Shown here in pieces: positions 9,692 through 18,440 of a stretch of 64,000 bases of DNA (within the stretch, counting starts at the first letter, position 1; each line of letters begins with the position of its first letter). Both the position numbers and the translations under genes were made by a program. Below the pieces are notes generated by a model. It was not told where the DNA came from and searched no databases. It saw nothing but the letters and a program-made list of their open reading frames with translations. The stretch spans positions 62,001-126,000 of the forward strand of contig JAEUUP010000092.1 of the NCBI GenBank assembly GCA_016787525.1. The letters are read 5' to 3'. This DNA comes from Saprospiraceae bacterium. GTDB lineage: Bacteria > Bacteroidota > Bacteroidia > Chitinophagales > Saprospiraceae.

Positions 9692-9933
9692 CCGACTGTA
9701 ATTTTAGGTTTGATGAAAAGGCATAAAAGTAAAAAATGTTTTCATTATGCGACAATTTACAGGATTAGATTGTCATCGAACGAATGTTTTTAACTAATTC
9801 CTTTCATAGGTGTCAATTTTATCCTTTTTTTGTTCATAAATTTTTGATTGACAAGAGGATGAAAAACAGCGAACGACTGGAATCGTACATTCGCAGATTC
9901 ATGTTATGCGCCATTCATCTAAAATTACAATTC

Positions 9934-10410
9934 ATGCAAGACTTTACGCATTTAGACGCTGACGGCAACCCTTCAATGGTGGATGTTTCAGCGAAAAAAA
10001 TAACAAAACGCACTGCCAGAGCAAGAGCTGTGGTGGTTTTGACAGATGAGATTTTAAGCCATTTTGAGCATAACGACATCAAAACTAAAAAAGGCTCAGT
10101 GTTCCAAATCGCTGTGATTGCGGGTGTGATGGCCGCTAAAAAAACAGGCGATTTGATTCCATTGTGCCACCCTATTGGGCTGGAAAATTGCCAAATTGAT
10201 ATTGTTTTGAACGAAAAACGGGAAGTTGTGATTGACTGCACTGCCAGCTTAACTGCTAAAACAGGTGTTGAAATGGAAGCCTTAACGGGAGCAAGCGTTG
10301 CTGCTTTGACTATTTATGATATGTGTAAAGCATTTTCGCATGATATTGAGATAAAGTCTATTCGATTAATGGAGAAAACGGGTGGCAAACGAGACTTTAA
10401 ACGGGATTAA
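9934..10410 (+). CDS. moaC: Cyclic pyranopterin monophosphate synthase MoaC
   Basis: 158 residues from ATG 9934, matching the family start just before MVDVSAKKITKRTA; the open frame continues upstream but without conservation. MoaC, with MoaA, makes the pterin ring of molybdenum cofactor. Seen motifs are LCHPIGLENCQIDI and VEMEALTGASVAALTIYDMCKA, which carry active-site residues. No other mo genes lie nearby, so this is an isolated copy. A terminator follows 2 bp after the stop. Confidence 0.95.
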   Translation: MQDFTHLDADGNPSMVDVSAKKITKRTARARAVVVLTDEILSHFEHNDIKTKKGSVFQIAVIAGVMAAKKTGDLIPLCHPIGLENCQIDIVLNEKREVVIDCTASLTAKTGVEMEALTGASVAALTIYDMCKAFSHDIEIKSIRLMEKTGGKRDFKRD

Positions 10411-10412
10411 AA

Positions 10413-10450
10413 AAACAGGCGATTCAAGCACCTGCATGAATCGCCTGTTT
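10413..10450 (+). terminator. Hairpin terminator after moaC
   Basis: Arms AAACAGGCGATTCA (10413-10426) and TGAATCGCCTGTTT (10437-10450) form a perfect 14-bp stem, with A and T runs on either side. It could also serve the convergent small gene at 10503-10721. Confidence 0.8.
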
Positions 10451-10502
10451 AAAACAAAGCCAACCAATTTTTTAACTCGATTAAATCCAGTTAAAATATA
10501 TC

Positions 10503-10721
10503 TTAATAGCCTGGCTGATGGTCAACGTGTACGAACGAAGAGTCCAAAAGCTCTGATGCCATTTTGTTTTCTGTTTCTTTGACCAATGTAATTCGTACAT
10601 CGCCATTGGTTGTGTTTTTAGCTGTTTGCAATTCTGCTGCAATGCCGTTTTCTTTCAACAACTCTGAAATACGGTTCATCAAAGTTTCACTTGACTGGTG
10701 GTATGCGATGCGGATTTCCAT
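10503..10721 (-). CDS. Small conserved-looking protein of unknown function
   Basis: 72 residues (MEIRIAYHQSSETLMNRISELL, VRITLVKETENKM) with a beta-alpha-beta pattern and no signal peptide or membrane helix. Codon use and composition look like real coding sequence, and the gene ends facing the moaC terminator. I do not recognise the family. It may be a small regulatory or ferredoxin-like fold protein. Confidence 0.5.
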   Translation of the reverse strand: MEIRIAYHQSSETLMNRISELLKENGIAAELQTAKNTTNGDVRITLVKETENKMASELLDSSFVHVDHQPGY

Positions 10722-11017
10722 GATTCAATATTTTAAAAATGTTTGATAATCAATTTTAGTTTTTAATTATGAAACAAAGATAGGCTATTAGCGAAAAATT
10801 CGCAACTGGAAAAAATATAGCTTTACGAGATTTAAACGCTTTTCGCCAAGTTATCCACTCTTCCAAACTTACCAAAAACAATCAAAAACAATATTTTTAC
10901 GATTAAAAAATGTTTAAAAAGACTGTTTTTAAAGCTATTTTTGCCCCTACACTGTTTCACGGATTTACGATTTTCACCGATTTTTTTTTATAAAATTTTC
11001 TCAAAAAAAATATAAAA
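10722..11017. other. Intergenic region, divergent promoters expected
   Basis: 296 bp, very AT-rich, between a minus-strand small gene and the plus-strand dehydrogenase. Near 10950-10990 it holds the phrase CACGGATTTACGATTTTCACC, followed by a T run; this type of sequence is often dispersed in genomes. A single DnaA-box-like TTATCCACT at 10851-10859 is not convincing on its own. No clear promoter was assigned. Confidence 0.4.
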
Positions 11018-11989
11018 ATGACTAAAAAACTTAAAATTGTTGTCACTGATGGTTTTGCTTTGAGTCGAAATGACCTGTCTTGGATAGACTTTGAGGCATT
11101 GGGAGAAGTGTGCGTTTATGACTATACTGCGCCACATGAGTTGCTCGAAAGAGCCAAAGAAGCCGATATTCTGATTGTCAATAAAACAGTTCTAACGGCT
11201 GAAACCATACAGAATTTGCCGAATTTGGCTTATATCGGTGTCACTGCCACAGGTTATAATAATGTGAATACGCAAGCGGCGGCAGCACGCCACATTCCTG
11301 TTTGCAATGTGGCGGGTTATGGTTCAAGAGCAGTGGCACAACATGTTTTTGCTTTGATTTTGGCACTCACCAATCAAGTCGCGGTTCATCACGAGGCTGT
11401 TCAGAAGGGCGAATGGGGCGCACAACCTCATTTTTGCATCGCTAAAACCCCTCTGATAGAACTTTCGGGTAAAACTTTGGGGATTTATGGATTCAGTGGT
11501 ATCGGTCGCGAAGTTGCCAAAATTGGACAGGCATTCGGCATGAATATTATTGTGCATCGGCGCAATATGTCCTCTGATACTGAGGGGGGCATTCGCTATG
11601 TGGCACTCGATGATTTGCTGGCGCAAAGCGATTTTTTAAGTCTCAACGCCTCATTAAGTCATGACAATCAAGGGCTTATCAATTTAGAAAATTTAAAAAA
11701 GATGAAACCAAACGCTTTCCTCATCAATACGGCAAGAGGCGGTTTCATTGTCGAATCAGATTTGAAAACAGCTTTAGAGAATGGTATCATTGCTGGAGCA
11801 GCGTTGGATGTATTGTCCATAGAGCCGCCTACTGAGGGGTCTATTTTGTTCGGAGTCAAGAACTGTTTGATAACGCCGCACAATGCTTGGGCAGCTTTTG
11901 AAGCTCGAAAACGGTTGATGCACTTGACAATTGAGAATCTAAAAGCTTTTTTGACAGGGAAACCTCAAAATGTGGTGAATGGTCAATGA
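11018..11989 (+). CDS. D-2-hydroxyacid dehydrogenase (hydroxypyruvate/glyoxylate reductase-like)
   Basis: 323 residues. It uses NAD(P)H to interconvert 2-keto and D-2-hydroxy acids. The Rossmann glycine motif is in LGIYGFSGIGREVAKIG. Catalytic residues are in the usual places: Arg in NTARGGFI, Glu in LSIEPP, and His in ITPHNAW. The family is close to glycerate dehydrogenase (HprA-like), but substrate cannot be fixed. Two copies of the dispersed motif encode DTEGG and PTEGS, both in the sense direction. Confidence 0.88.
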   Translation: MTKKLKIVVTDGFALSRNDLSWIDFEALGEVCVYDYTAPHELLERAKEADILIVNKTVLTAETIQNLPNLAYIGVTATGYNNVNTQAAAARHIPVCNVAGYGSRAVAQHVFALILALTNQVAVHHEAVQKGEWGAQPHFCIAKTPLIELSGKTLGIYGFSGIGREVAKIGQAFGMNIIVHRRNMSSDTEGGIRYVALDDLLAQSDFLSLNASLSHDNQGLINLENLKKMKPNAFLINTARGGFIVESDLKTALENGIIAGAALDVLSIEPPTEGSILFGVKNCLITPHNAWAAFEARKRLMHLTIENLKAFLTGKPQNVVNGQ

Positions 11990-12046
11990 TGAAAAGCCTT
12001 GAAGGTTTTTTATGATTAACCATTCTCCACACGAATTTTAAAATAA

Positions 12047-13252
12047 TTACACTCTTTCCAAAATCACAGCATAGCCTTGCCCCACACCAATACACATTGT
12101 GACCAAAGCATAACGTTTTCTCTGTTCTTGCAATTCAATGGCTGCGGTGTTCAATATACGTGTACCACTCATGCCTAATGGATGCCCTAAAGCAATTGCT
12201 CCGCCATTGGGATTGATACGTACATCATCGTCTGCGATGCCCAAAGCACGTGTGCAAGCTAAACTTTGAGCCGCAAACGCTTCGTTCAATTCAATGATGT
12301 CCATGTCTTTGATATTCAAACCTGCTTTTTTCAAGGCAATTTGTGAAGCAGGGACGGGGCCAATACCCATGATGCGAGGTTCGACACCAGCAACTCCTGA
12401 AGCTACGATACGTGCTGTGGGTGTTAAACCGAACCTTTTGATACCTTCTTCCGATACTAACATCACAGCTGCCGCCCCGTCGTTCAGACCCGATGAATTG
12501 CCTGCGGTTACTGTGCCATCGTTGCGGAAAACGGTTTTTAGTTTGGCTAAAACATCCAATGAAGTGGTCGGTTTCACAAATTCGTCTTGACTGAACACAT
12601 GTACTTCGCCTTTTTTCAAAGGAATCTCAACAGGTGTAATTTCTTTTTCCAAACGTCCTTTTTGTATGGCTATGGTTGCTTTTTGTTGCGAGCGATAGGC
12701 AAATAAATCTTGGTCAGCTCGATTGATATGGTGCATTTCGGCGAGGTTTTCGGCGGTTTTGCCCATGGCATCTGTACCATAAAGAGCCTGCAAACGGGTA
12801 TTGATGAATCGCCAACCGAAGGTTGTATCGAACATTTGAGCATCGCGACCAAAAGGCGTTGTTGTTTTTGAAATGACCCAAGGTGCGCGTGTCATTTGTT
12901 CAACACCGCCTGCCAACATAATATCGCCATCACCACATTGCACATATCGAGCGGCATCCATAACGGCGGCTAAACCCGATGCACACAAGCGATTGACTGT
13001 CTGAGCAGGTATTTCGACGGGCAAACCTGCCAAAAGAGTAGCCATACGAGCCACATTGCGATTGTCTTCGCCTGCTTGATTGGCACAACCAACGATGACA
13101 TCGGCAATACTGAGGGGGTCAACAGAAGACTGTCGCTCCATCAATTTCTTAATCACTAAAGCCAATAAATCGTCGGGACGGATGGGAGATAAACTACCGC
13201 CAAAACTGCCAATTGGCGTGCGGATACCGTCAATAAGATAAGCTGATTTCAT
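12047..13252 (-). CDS. Acetyl-CoA acyltransferase (thiolase), PcaF/FadA-like
   Basis: 401 residues, the full thiolase length. It cleaves or forms beta-ketoacyl-CoA in the cytoplasm. Active-site Cys is in VNRLCASGLAAV, His in GGAIALGHPLGMSG, and the second Cys near the end in VTMCIGVGQGYAVIL. The N-terminus (MKSAYLIDGIRTPIGSFGG) resembles beta-ketoadipyl-CoA thiolases, but no other ketoadipate or phenylacetate genes are nearby, so fatty-acid oxidation is equally possible. Confidence 0.9.
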   Translation of the reverse strand: MKSAYLIDGIRTPIGSFGGSLSPIRPDDLLALVIKKLMERQSSVDPLSIADVIVGCANQAGEDNRNVARMATLLAGLPVEIPAQTVNRLCASGLAAVMDAARYVQCGDGDIMLAGGVEQMTRAPWVISKTTTPFGRDAQMFDTTFGWRFINTRLQALYGTDAMGKTAENLAEMHHINRADQDLFAYRSQQKATIAIQKGRLEKEITPVEIPLKKGEVHVFSQDEFVKPTTSLDVLAKLKTVFRNDGTVTAGNSSGLNDGAAAVMLVSEEGIKRFGLTPTARIVASGVAGVEPRIMGIGPVPASQIALKKAGLNIKDMDIIELNEAFAAQSLACTRALGIADDDVRINPNGGAIALGHPLGMSGTRILNTAAIELQEQRKRYALVTMCIGVGQGYAVILERV

Positions 13253-13351
13253 TGCGTTTTTGATGCAAAGTAAATAGGTTTGAACTAAATCTGAGTGTTT
13301 AGGTTTGAAAAGTACAAGAATTAGGTTCGATTGTACAATTCAAACCTCCTT

Positions 13352-13933
13352 TTACGACAAACCCAAATGTATCTGGGCATATTGGAGTAACAAAACGGTC
13401 TTTGCGTCTTTTATCTCTTTGGTTTTCACCATCTCTAAGGCTTGGGCAAATGGAATTTCAAGTACATCAATTTCTTCTTCCTCATGTTCCAAACCACCCC
13501 CCTCAGTAATTTTCTGCTCTTTGGTGTATTCGGCGACAAAAAGATGTAGAATCTCGGTCACTGACCCAGGCGACATATAGAGTTCAAGTACTTTCTGCAC
13601 GTCTGATACTTTGTAGCCCGTTTCTTCTTCTGTTTCACGGCGAATGCACTCTTCGGCGTTGTTTTCTTCCAACAACCCTGCACAAACTTCAATCATCAAA
13701 CCCGTTTCATTGCCATTCACAAAGGTCGGCATTCGGAATTGTCGGGTCAAAATGACCGTTCTTTGGGCGCGATTGTACAGCAAAATGCCTGCACCGTTGC
13801 CTCGGTCGTAGGCTTCACGATTCTGGGCTTCCCAATCGCCATTCTTTTTCTGATACTCAAAACTAACTCTATACAATTTGTACCAATTGTCGGACAGAAG
13901 ATGCTTTTGAACGTTTCTAACTCTTGGATTCAT
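13352..13933 (-). CDS. NUDIX hydrolase, GDP-mannose pyrophosphatase (NudK)-like
   Basis: 193 residues. It shows NudK features: GAGILLYNRAQRTVILTRQFRMP and the Nudix helix AGLLEENNAEECIRRETEEETGY, with the family's non-Glu residue at the first Glu position, as in E. coli NudK. It likely hydrolyses GDP-mannose or ADP-ribose. A dispersed-motif copy encodes ITEGG in the C-terminal half. It is preceded on the minus strand by the HMA gene's terminator. Confidence 0.85.
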   Translation of the reverse strand: MNPRVRNVQKHLLSDNWYKLYRVSFEYQKKNGDWEAQNREAYDRGNGAGILLYNRAQRTVILTRQFRMPTFVNGNETGLMIEVCAGLLEENNAEECIRRETEEETGYKVSDVQKVLELYMSPGSVTEILHLFVAEYTKEQKITEGGGLEHEEEEIDVLEIPFAQALEMVKTKEIKDAKTVLLLQYAQIHLGLS

Positions 13934-13971
13934 CTTTTTTTGTGGTAAAAGTACAGTTTAAATCCATAGAA

Positions 13972-14002
13972 CAAAAAAACCTTTGCCTATGTAGCAAAGG
14001 TT
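13972..14002 (-). terminator. Terminator after the HMA-domain gene
   Basis: Arms AACCTTTGC (13978-13986) and GCAAAGGTT (13994-14002) form a 9-bp stem. On the minus strand the stem is followed by a run of seven T. It lies 63 bp past the HMA gene's stop. Confidence 0.8.
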
Positions 14003-14064
14003 TCCATCAATACAACCAAAAAAATTATCATTATGGATAAATCAAAACGTCTTCTTTTATTGAA

Positions 14065-14358
14065 TCACGATTCATTATCGCTCATTCGACCAATGGCACA
14101 ACTCACAAATGACTTGGCGGTCGCTGCCACAGCACTCAAACCCTCTGTTGTGCCTGTTTCGGGATAGCCCATGCGTTTCAAAGCATCTGTCAATAGCTCA
14201 CGATTGACCCCCTCAGTATGAATAACCGACACCTCATCTTTGTCAAAATCAATTGAAACATTGTTAACACCTTCTATGTTTTTGAGTGTTTTTTTAATGG
14301 TCGAGCCGCAGCCGCCGCATTTCAAGTTGTCAATCCTTATCGTTTCAGAGATAGTCAT
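14065..14358 (-). CDS. Heavy-metal-associated (HMA) domain protein, copper-chaperone-like
   Basis: 97 residues from the ATG at 14358. The upstream ATG at 14424 is at or before the predicted transcription start, which supports the shorter form. An HMA fold with metal site DNLKCGGCGSTIKK fills residues 1-68; a short tail follows. It likely carries Cu(I) in the cytoplasm. The promoter has paired FNR-type boxes like those of the copper ATPase ccoI and the cbb3 genes, so it probably helps supply copper to cbb3 oxidase under low oxygen. Confidence 0.82.
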   Translation of the reverse strand: MTISETIRIDNLKCGGCGSTIKKTLKNIEGVNNVSIDFDKDEVSVIHTEGVNRELLTDALKRMGYPETGTTEGLSAVAATAKSFVSCAIGRMSDNES

Positions 14359-14428
14359 GATTTTTAGTTTTTCATTAATGAGTATTGTTTTGTTATTGTC
14401 AAAGCAAAACTGAATCGCTTTCATGGTT

Positions 14429-14494
14429 CAAATATACGCACATACTGAGGGGGTATCTGATGATAAATATCAACTTATGAGGTGATTTAAGTCA
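14429..14494 (-). promoter_or_regulatory. Tandem FNR-type box promoter of the HMA gene
   Basis: On the minus strand a perfect TAnnTTTG element (TATATTTG) lies at 14436-14429. A proximal palindrome TGATAAATATCA is at 14461-14472 and a distal TGATTTAAGTCA at 14483-14494. Box centres are 22 bp apart; the proximal centre is 36 bp from the centre of TTTG. The region 14461-14498 resembles 34770-34806 in front of the sensor kinase. Confidence 0.75.
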
Positions 14495-15217
14495 TAAAAA
14501 CGCTTTTAACACCATACTCAAACCAATCAAAAAAATCAAAATGAGCACTATTCTCTTAAAAACCTCTTGAGAGATGCGATTCAGCACCAGTTTGCCGAAA
14601 TATGTGCCAACCACCGAAGCCACAAAAAGTAGTGGAATATACGACCAATACTGAGGGGTCAAGAAACCATTGTTGAGATAGACAATCATCCGACTCGCAT
14701 CTACGCCAAAATCTATTGCACCAGACGTTGCGACAAAAACATTCTTCTCTAAATCGAAAGCCGCCATGCTTGCTCCACGCACTGCACCACCTGTCCCGAC
14801 AAACCCTGCTAAGAAACCAGCCAAACTACCACTTGTCAGAGCATTGGCATTATTGGCAGGCAGCTTTTTATTGGGAAATAATAAAAAGAAGCCACTGAAA
14901 ACAATAAGAAATGCACCTAAAATCAATTCGCCATAAGTCAATGATGTGTGAGCCGTCAACCATGCACCGATGATTGAAAACAACAAACTTGGCACACCAT
15001 AAAGCAAGAAAAACCGACGATCAATATGCTGCCAAAACATACCTATCTTACTGATATTGCTGAATACGTGCAAAATGCTAGTCAGTACAAGTACTATTTT
15101 GAACGAAAAAAACCATTGTGCCAGAGGTACGAAGATGACAGATGAGCCAAAACCGCCGACTGTACCGATGATTTCACACAGCAATGTGAACAGGAAAAAC
15201 AAGATATATGCTTGCAT
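14492..15217 (-). CDS. TSUP (TauE/SafE) family membrane permease
   Basis: 241 residues with about seven to eight hydrophobic helices. The family signature GTVGGFGSSVIFVPL is near the N-terminus and GFLAGFVGTGGAVRGA in the middle. TSUP proteins export sulfite, sulfoacetate or related anions, but the substrate cannot be predicted. Its stop codon overlaps the distal FNR-type box of the HMA promoter. The CBS-domain gene lies just upstream with an 11-bp gap if the long form is used, so these two may form an operon. Confidence 0.87.
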   Translation of the reverse strand: MQAYILFFLFTLLCEIIGTVGGFGSSVIFVPLAQWFFSFKIVLVLTSILHVFSNISKIGMFWQHIDRRFFLLYGVPSLLFSIIGAWLTAHTSLTYGELILGAFLIVFSGFFLLFPNKKLPANNANALTSGSLAGFLAGFVGTGGAVRGASMAAFDLEKNVFVATSGAIDFGVDASRMIVYLNNGFLTPQYWSYIPLLFVASVVGTYFGKLVLNRISQEVFKRIVLILIFLIGLSMVLKAFL

Positions 15218-15228
15218 AAAAAAATTGA

Positions 15229-15669
15229 TTAAGCAACGATAATGGGTTGTGTTTCGTAAGCATATCGAATCAAATCGTAAGTCGTAACCATACCTACCAA
15301 TTTTTCATCTGCCACAACGGGCAATGAGTGGAATTGGTTGGTGTTGAATAATTTAGCCGCATAGCTGATGGTGTCATTGGGTGATAAGACGGTAGTGCTT
15401 GCCGACATCACCTCTTCTGCTAAGAGAGATTTGAACAATTGATCGTTGTATTCTTCATTCTTTTTGGAATGAAACAAATCCAAACAATGTGATACGCGAT
15501 ACAAATCTACTTTGCTCAAAATACCGCGCAAACGCCCCTCTTCGACCACAGGGATGTGGTGGAAATTGTGCGTATCGAATATCTCTTTGACCTTATCGAG
15601 CGTCATATTGGGTGTGGCAACGATGAGGTTTTTAGTCATAATGTCTGAAACAGGTGCTGTAATATTCAT
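15229..15669 (-). CDS. Tandem CBS-domain protein
   Basis: 146 residues from ATG 15669, matching the start of the paralogue at 19669-20112 (MNILAPVSSIMTKK versus MNITAPVSDIMTKN). Two CBS motifs (about 7-60 and 85-140) form one Bateman module that usually binds adenine nucleotides. There is no catalytic domain, so it is probably a sensor or partner of the TSUP permease or universal stress proteins. Such CBS-only proteins sit with Usp genes in many Bacteroidota microaerobic clusters. Confidence 0.85.
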   Translation of the reverse strand: MNITAPVSDIMTKNLIVATPNMTLDKVKEIFDTHNFHHIPVVEEGRLRGILSKVDLYRVSHCLDLFHSKKNEEYNDQLFKSLLAEEVMSASTTVLSPNDTISYAAKLFNTNQFHSLPVVADEKLVGMVTTYDLIRYAYETQPIIVA

Positions 15670-15799
15670 GTCTTTTATTTTTATGATGAAAAAAAGTGTG
15701 TTGGTCAATAAAGTCAATGTCATTAGTCAGTGGTCATTCTGTAAGAGCCTAATGACACAATGACTAGTGACTAGTGCCCATTAACTCAATGACAGCCTA

Positions 15800-16549
15800 T
15801 CATTTTCGTTCAAAAAGCCAAGAAAAAGGTCTATAAGGTAGCTCAGGTTGCAAATTGAATTTGTGAATACCATTGTGGTGAATGTGCTTGACAGCTTCTT
15901 CTATGCTATCCGTCACGAGAAACAATGACAAATCTGCTTCAGCAATCGTACCCCTCAGTACCATGCCATTGATGTGGTTTAAAAGGTCTTGATGAAAGTC
16001 TTTATCGAATATGACGATTGGAAATGCACTCAGTTTTTTGGTTTGTATGAGCGTAATGGCTTCAAAAAACTCATCGAGTGTGCCAAAGCCACCGGGCATG
16101 ACAACAAAAGCGTAGGAGTATTTGATAAGCAAGGTTTTTCTAACAAAAAAGTAGCGGATATTGACCCATTTGTCGAGATAAGGATTGGGGCGTTGCTCTC
16201 GAGGCAAGATGATATTGCAACCAACCGAACGACCACCGACATCCTTTGCCCCTCTATTGGCAGCTTCCATGATGCCTGGGCCACCGCCTGTCATAATTGT
16301 GAAGCCTAATTTGGCTATTTCTGCAGCTAAAGCCTGTGTTTTTTTATAGAAAGGGTGATGTTCATCGAAACGGGCAGAGCCAAATATAGTGACACACGGC
16401 CCGACAAAATGTAAAGCCCGAAAGCCTCGCAAAAAGTCAACCAACACGAAGGTGGTCATCTTCAATTCTTCCCATCTCGATTGTGGCCCTGCCAAAAAGC
16501 GGATTTCTTCTTTTCTCATCGTTGGTTGCGTCTTTTGATGGTGAGCCAT
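15800..16549 (-). CDS. LOG-family (TIGR00730) nucleotide phosphoribohydrolase
   Basis: 249 residues. The signature PGGFGTLDEFFEAITLIQT and the upstream TGGGPGIMEAANRG define the LOG/lysine-decarboxylase-like family, which cleaves nucleoside 5'-monophosphates to base and ribose phosphate (cytokinin activation in plants, purine salvage in bacteria). An N-terminal extension of about 50 residues is present. It could start at the inner Met of MRKEEIRF. A copy of the dispersed motif encodes VLRGT. Confidence 0.85.
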   Translation of the reverse strand: MAHHQKTQPTMRKEEIRFLAGPQSRWEELKMTTFVLVDFLRGFRALHFVGPCVTIFGSARFDEHHPFYKKTQALAAEIAKLGFTIMTGGGPGIMEAANRGAKDVGGRSVGCNIILPREQRPNPYLDKWVNIRYFFVRKTLLIKYSYAFVVMPGGFGTLDEFFEAITLIQTKKLSAFPIVIFDKDFHQDLLNHINGMVLRGTIAEADLSLFLVTDSIEEAVKHIHHNGIHKFNLQPELPYRPFSWLFERK

Positions 16550-16666
16550 AATTCAACGCATAGATGGTATGGTGAATTATGGCTCAGATACTGAGGGGTC
16601 AAATTTAAACAATCTTTGCTTTAGATTTAGCTTAGTAACGCAACATAAATAAACGACACTATTATA

Positions 16667-16810
16667 CACTGTTTCGTGCTACGCACGAAAGGCGTACAAA
16701 ATAATTTTTTTTTATGGATTGAAGCTAAAAATTGAGGCAAAAGCCTCAATTTTTAGCTTCAATCCGAAAGAAATATTCTCAAAGCACGCTTTGCGTAATG
16801 GTGGCATTTA
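16667..16810 (+). repeat. Multi-hairpin intergenic element, copy 1
   Basis: The stretch 16550-16862 has no gene. It holds a short hairpin TTTCGTG/CACGAAA (16672-16690), a GGCGT box, a T run, then a perfect 23-bp stem (16716-16738 with 16743-16765, four-A loop), and a weak third hairpin near 16790. Copy 2 at 19375-19530, in reverse orientation, has the same order and the same CACTGTTTCG and CGAAAGGCGT boxes, but different stem sequences that still pair. This is a structured repeat or RNA of unknown role. Confidence 0.6.
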
Positions 16811-16862
16811 TTAAAACCGTCTTACTTATTAAGCCAAACAAAATAGAAATAAAGTCATATCA

Positions 16863-17276
16863 CTACCGTACAGCATCATCGTTGGTTCGTTCATCATAAA
16901 CCATCTCAACGACTGTTGTGGCAGAAGACATACCCTTGCGTTCTTGCTCACCCAAAGTCCAACTATCCGTCCGTGTAGATTCGAGCCAAGAACCCATTGA
17001 CTTTCTAAAAACTTGAATAAACAAACCATAGCGCACAGAGAGCAATTGCTCAAACTCGCCTGTGACAGTGTCATCCGTCAATGTCAGTACACCTTCTTTG
17101 AGCATCCCTATTTTTTCTAAGGTTTGCGTACGATCTGTTATCATGTGTTTAGACCATGATGAAGCATTCATGTCATGTGGTCGTGTGAAAAACTCGATTT
17201 TCAAGTGTGGGTAACTGTCAGAAAATGCTTGTTGTACATCTTCTATTGTCTTTGAATGTGTGAGCAAAAGCTTCAT
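16863..17276 (-). CDS. Conserved-looking hypothetical protein next to universal stress genes
   Basis: 137 residues with no signal peptide or membrane helix. It reads as an alpha/beta protein with MKLLLTHSKTIEDVQQAFSDSYPHLKIEFF at the start. Related proteins are found beside Usp and CBS genes in other Bacteroidota, to my recollection, but I know of no function. The promoter lies beyond a 19-bp inverted repeat at 17320-17374. Possibly part of the low-oxygen stress set by position only. Confidence 0.65.
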   Translation of the reverse strand: MKLLLTHSKTIEDVQQAFSDSYPHLKIEFFTRPHDMNASSWSKHMITDRTQTLEKIGMLKEGVLTLTDDTVTGEFEQLLSVRYGLFIQVFRKSMGSWLESTRTDSWTLGEQERKGMSSATTVVEMVYDERTNDDAVR

Positions 17277-17319
17277 AATGGTGTCAATTAAAATGTTAAA
17301 AAATTTGGTTTTATTTGGT

Positions 17320-17374
17320 CATGGGTCATCAGTTGATTGGTCGTTAGTCATTTGTAATCAACTAATGACCCATG
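17320..17374. repeat. 19-bp inverted repeat between stress genes
   Basis: Arms 17320-17338 and 17356-17374 (core ATGGGTCAT and ATGACCCAT) pair over 19 bp with one G-T mismatch. It follows the stop of the universal stress gene at 17383 by 9 bp, so it may end its transcript, but it has no T run. Similar hairpins built on GGTCATTA or TTATGGGT lie at 19600-19647 and 23234-23282. Confidence 0.65.
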
Positions 17375-17382
17375 GCGACGAG

Positions 17383-18228
17383 CTATTTATCATCAAGGTG
17401 CATCACAAGCATCGGTGTATCTGTCGAAATAGCGACATTTTGAGTGACACTGCGGTGCATCAAGTTTTGCCAGAAGTTTCTTTTTTTATTGACAAAGGCT
17501 ATTAAATTGATATTGTGGTCATCTGCATAATGCTTCAACTGCTCGACCACATCGCCTTTGTATATCGTGTGCATTTCAAACGCAACACGTGGGTCAGCTG
17601 CCTCAAATAATTCATCCCAAATGGTATCCATCAACTTTTCGTCTTCCATACGACTTTCATTGACATGGACAAAGTGGATATTCGCATTCAGTATTTCGGC
17701 AAAATCCATGACTTCTCGCACCATTTTAGGTGATGTAGAGAGGTAGTTGGCTGTAAACATGATACGATTGATGGGCTGCCAATCCGCATCACGTGGGACG
17801 AGTATGACTGGGCAGTGCGCTTTTTGAGCCACCTCAAGTGATACTGTGCCTATGATTTTGGAAACAAAATCTTGCAAGCCTGTTGTCCCCATCACGATTA
17901 TAGACCCCTCTTTTTTGGCTGAATATTGAACAACTTCATCTATGGCATTACCCCTCAGTATTTTGGCTTTGACTTTGGTTTTGACTGATGTGCCGCCTTC
18001 AATGCCTTCGTTCTCGATGAAGTTTTTCATCGTGTCTGTCAGAGATAGGTCATCATAGATGGACATGGCGGGTATGGTCACTTCGGAAGCTGGCAAAAAA
18101 TGCTCTTTGACATGAAGGACTGTTATTTCCGCATTCAAGGCATCTGCTAAAACTTGAGCATAGGCATAAGCATTGCTCGATGTGGCAGAGAAATCGGTTG
18201 GTACGATGATGTTTTTAAATGTTTTCAT
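17383..18228 (-). CDS. Universal stress protein, two UspA domains
   Basis: 281 residues made of two UspA folds. The first domain (1-145) keeps the nucleotide-binding pattern VPTDFSATSSNA, then VMGTTGLQDFVSKIIGTVS and CPVILVPRD. The second (about 150-281) is more divergent and lacks a clear G-x2-G-x9-G. Tandem Usp proteins are cytoplasmic stress proteins, often raised under low oxygen. A Usp paralogue lies directly upstream (18441). A dispersed-motif copy encodes ILRGN. Confidence 0.9.
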   Translation of the reverse strand: MKTFKNIIVPTDFSATSSNAYAYAQVLADALNAEITVLHVKEHFLPASEVTIPAMSIYDDLSLTDTMKNFIENEGIEGGTSVKTKVKAKILRGNAIDEVVQYSAKKEGSIIVMGTTGLQDFVSKIIGTVSLEVAQKAHCPVILVPRDADWQPINRIMFTANYLSTSPKMVREVMDFAEILNANIHFVHVNESRMEDEKLMDTIWDELFEAADPRVAFEMHTIYKGDVVEQLKHYADDHNINLIAFVNKKRNFWQNLMHRSVTQNVAISTDTPMLVMHLDDK

Positions 18229-18259
18229 TGCTGTAAGATTTTAAGGTGATAGTAGGTTT

Positions 18260-18295
18260 TATAAAAAAGTTAGCGGTCACGGATGACCGCTAACC
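18260..18295 (-). terminator. Minus-strand terminator between the two universal stress genes
   Basis: Arms GTTAGCGGTCA (18269-18279) and TGACCGCTAAC (18284-18294) form an 11-bp stem with a 4-nt loop. On the minus strand it is followed by six T. It sits 146 bp after the upstream Usp gene and about 40 bp before the start of the next, so it could end the first transcript or attenuate the second. Confidence 0.75.
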
Positions 18296-18440
18296 CCACC
18301 CAAACAACATTTAAAACACTCCTTTTACGAGATGGCGATTACTTTATTCGCTTTTTTCTTATCAAATTTCGATTGACTGATAATCAACTGATTGATAGCA
18401 CAAAGCTATACTGAGGGGGGGTGTCTTTTAATGATTAATC

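Noticed and set aside
10851..10859. TTATCCACT as a DnaA box
   Set aside because: Only one imperfect copy was seen; no cluster and no replication genes nearby.
13301..13347. AGGTTTGAA/TTCAAACCT hairpin after the NudK-like gene as a terminator
   Set aside because: It has mismatches inside and no T run; it is noted only as a weak palindrome.
18361..18410. TTGACTGATAATCAA upstream of a universal stress gene as an FNR box
   Set aside because: Half-site spacing is 5 rather than 4, and it lacks the paired 22-bp arrangement and TTTG element.
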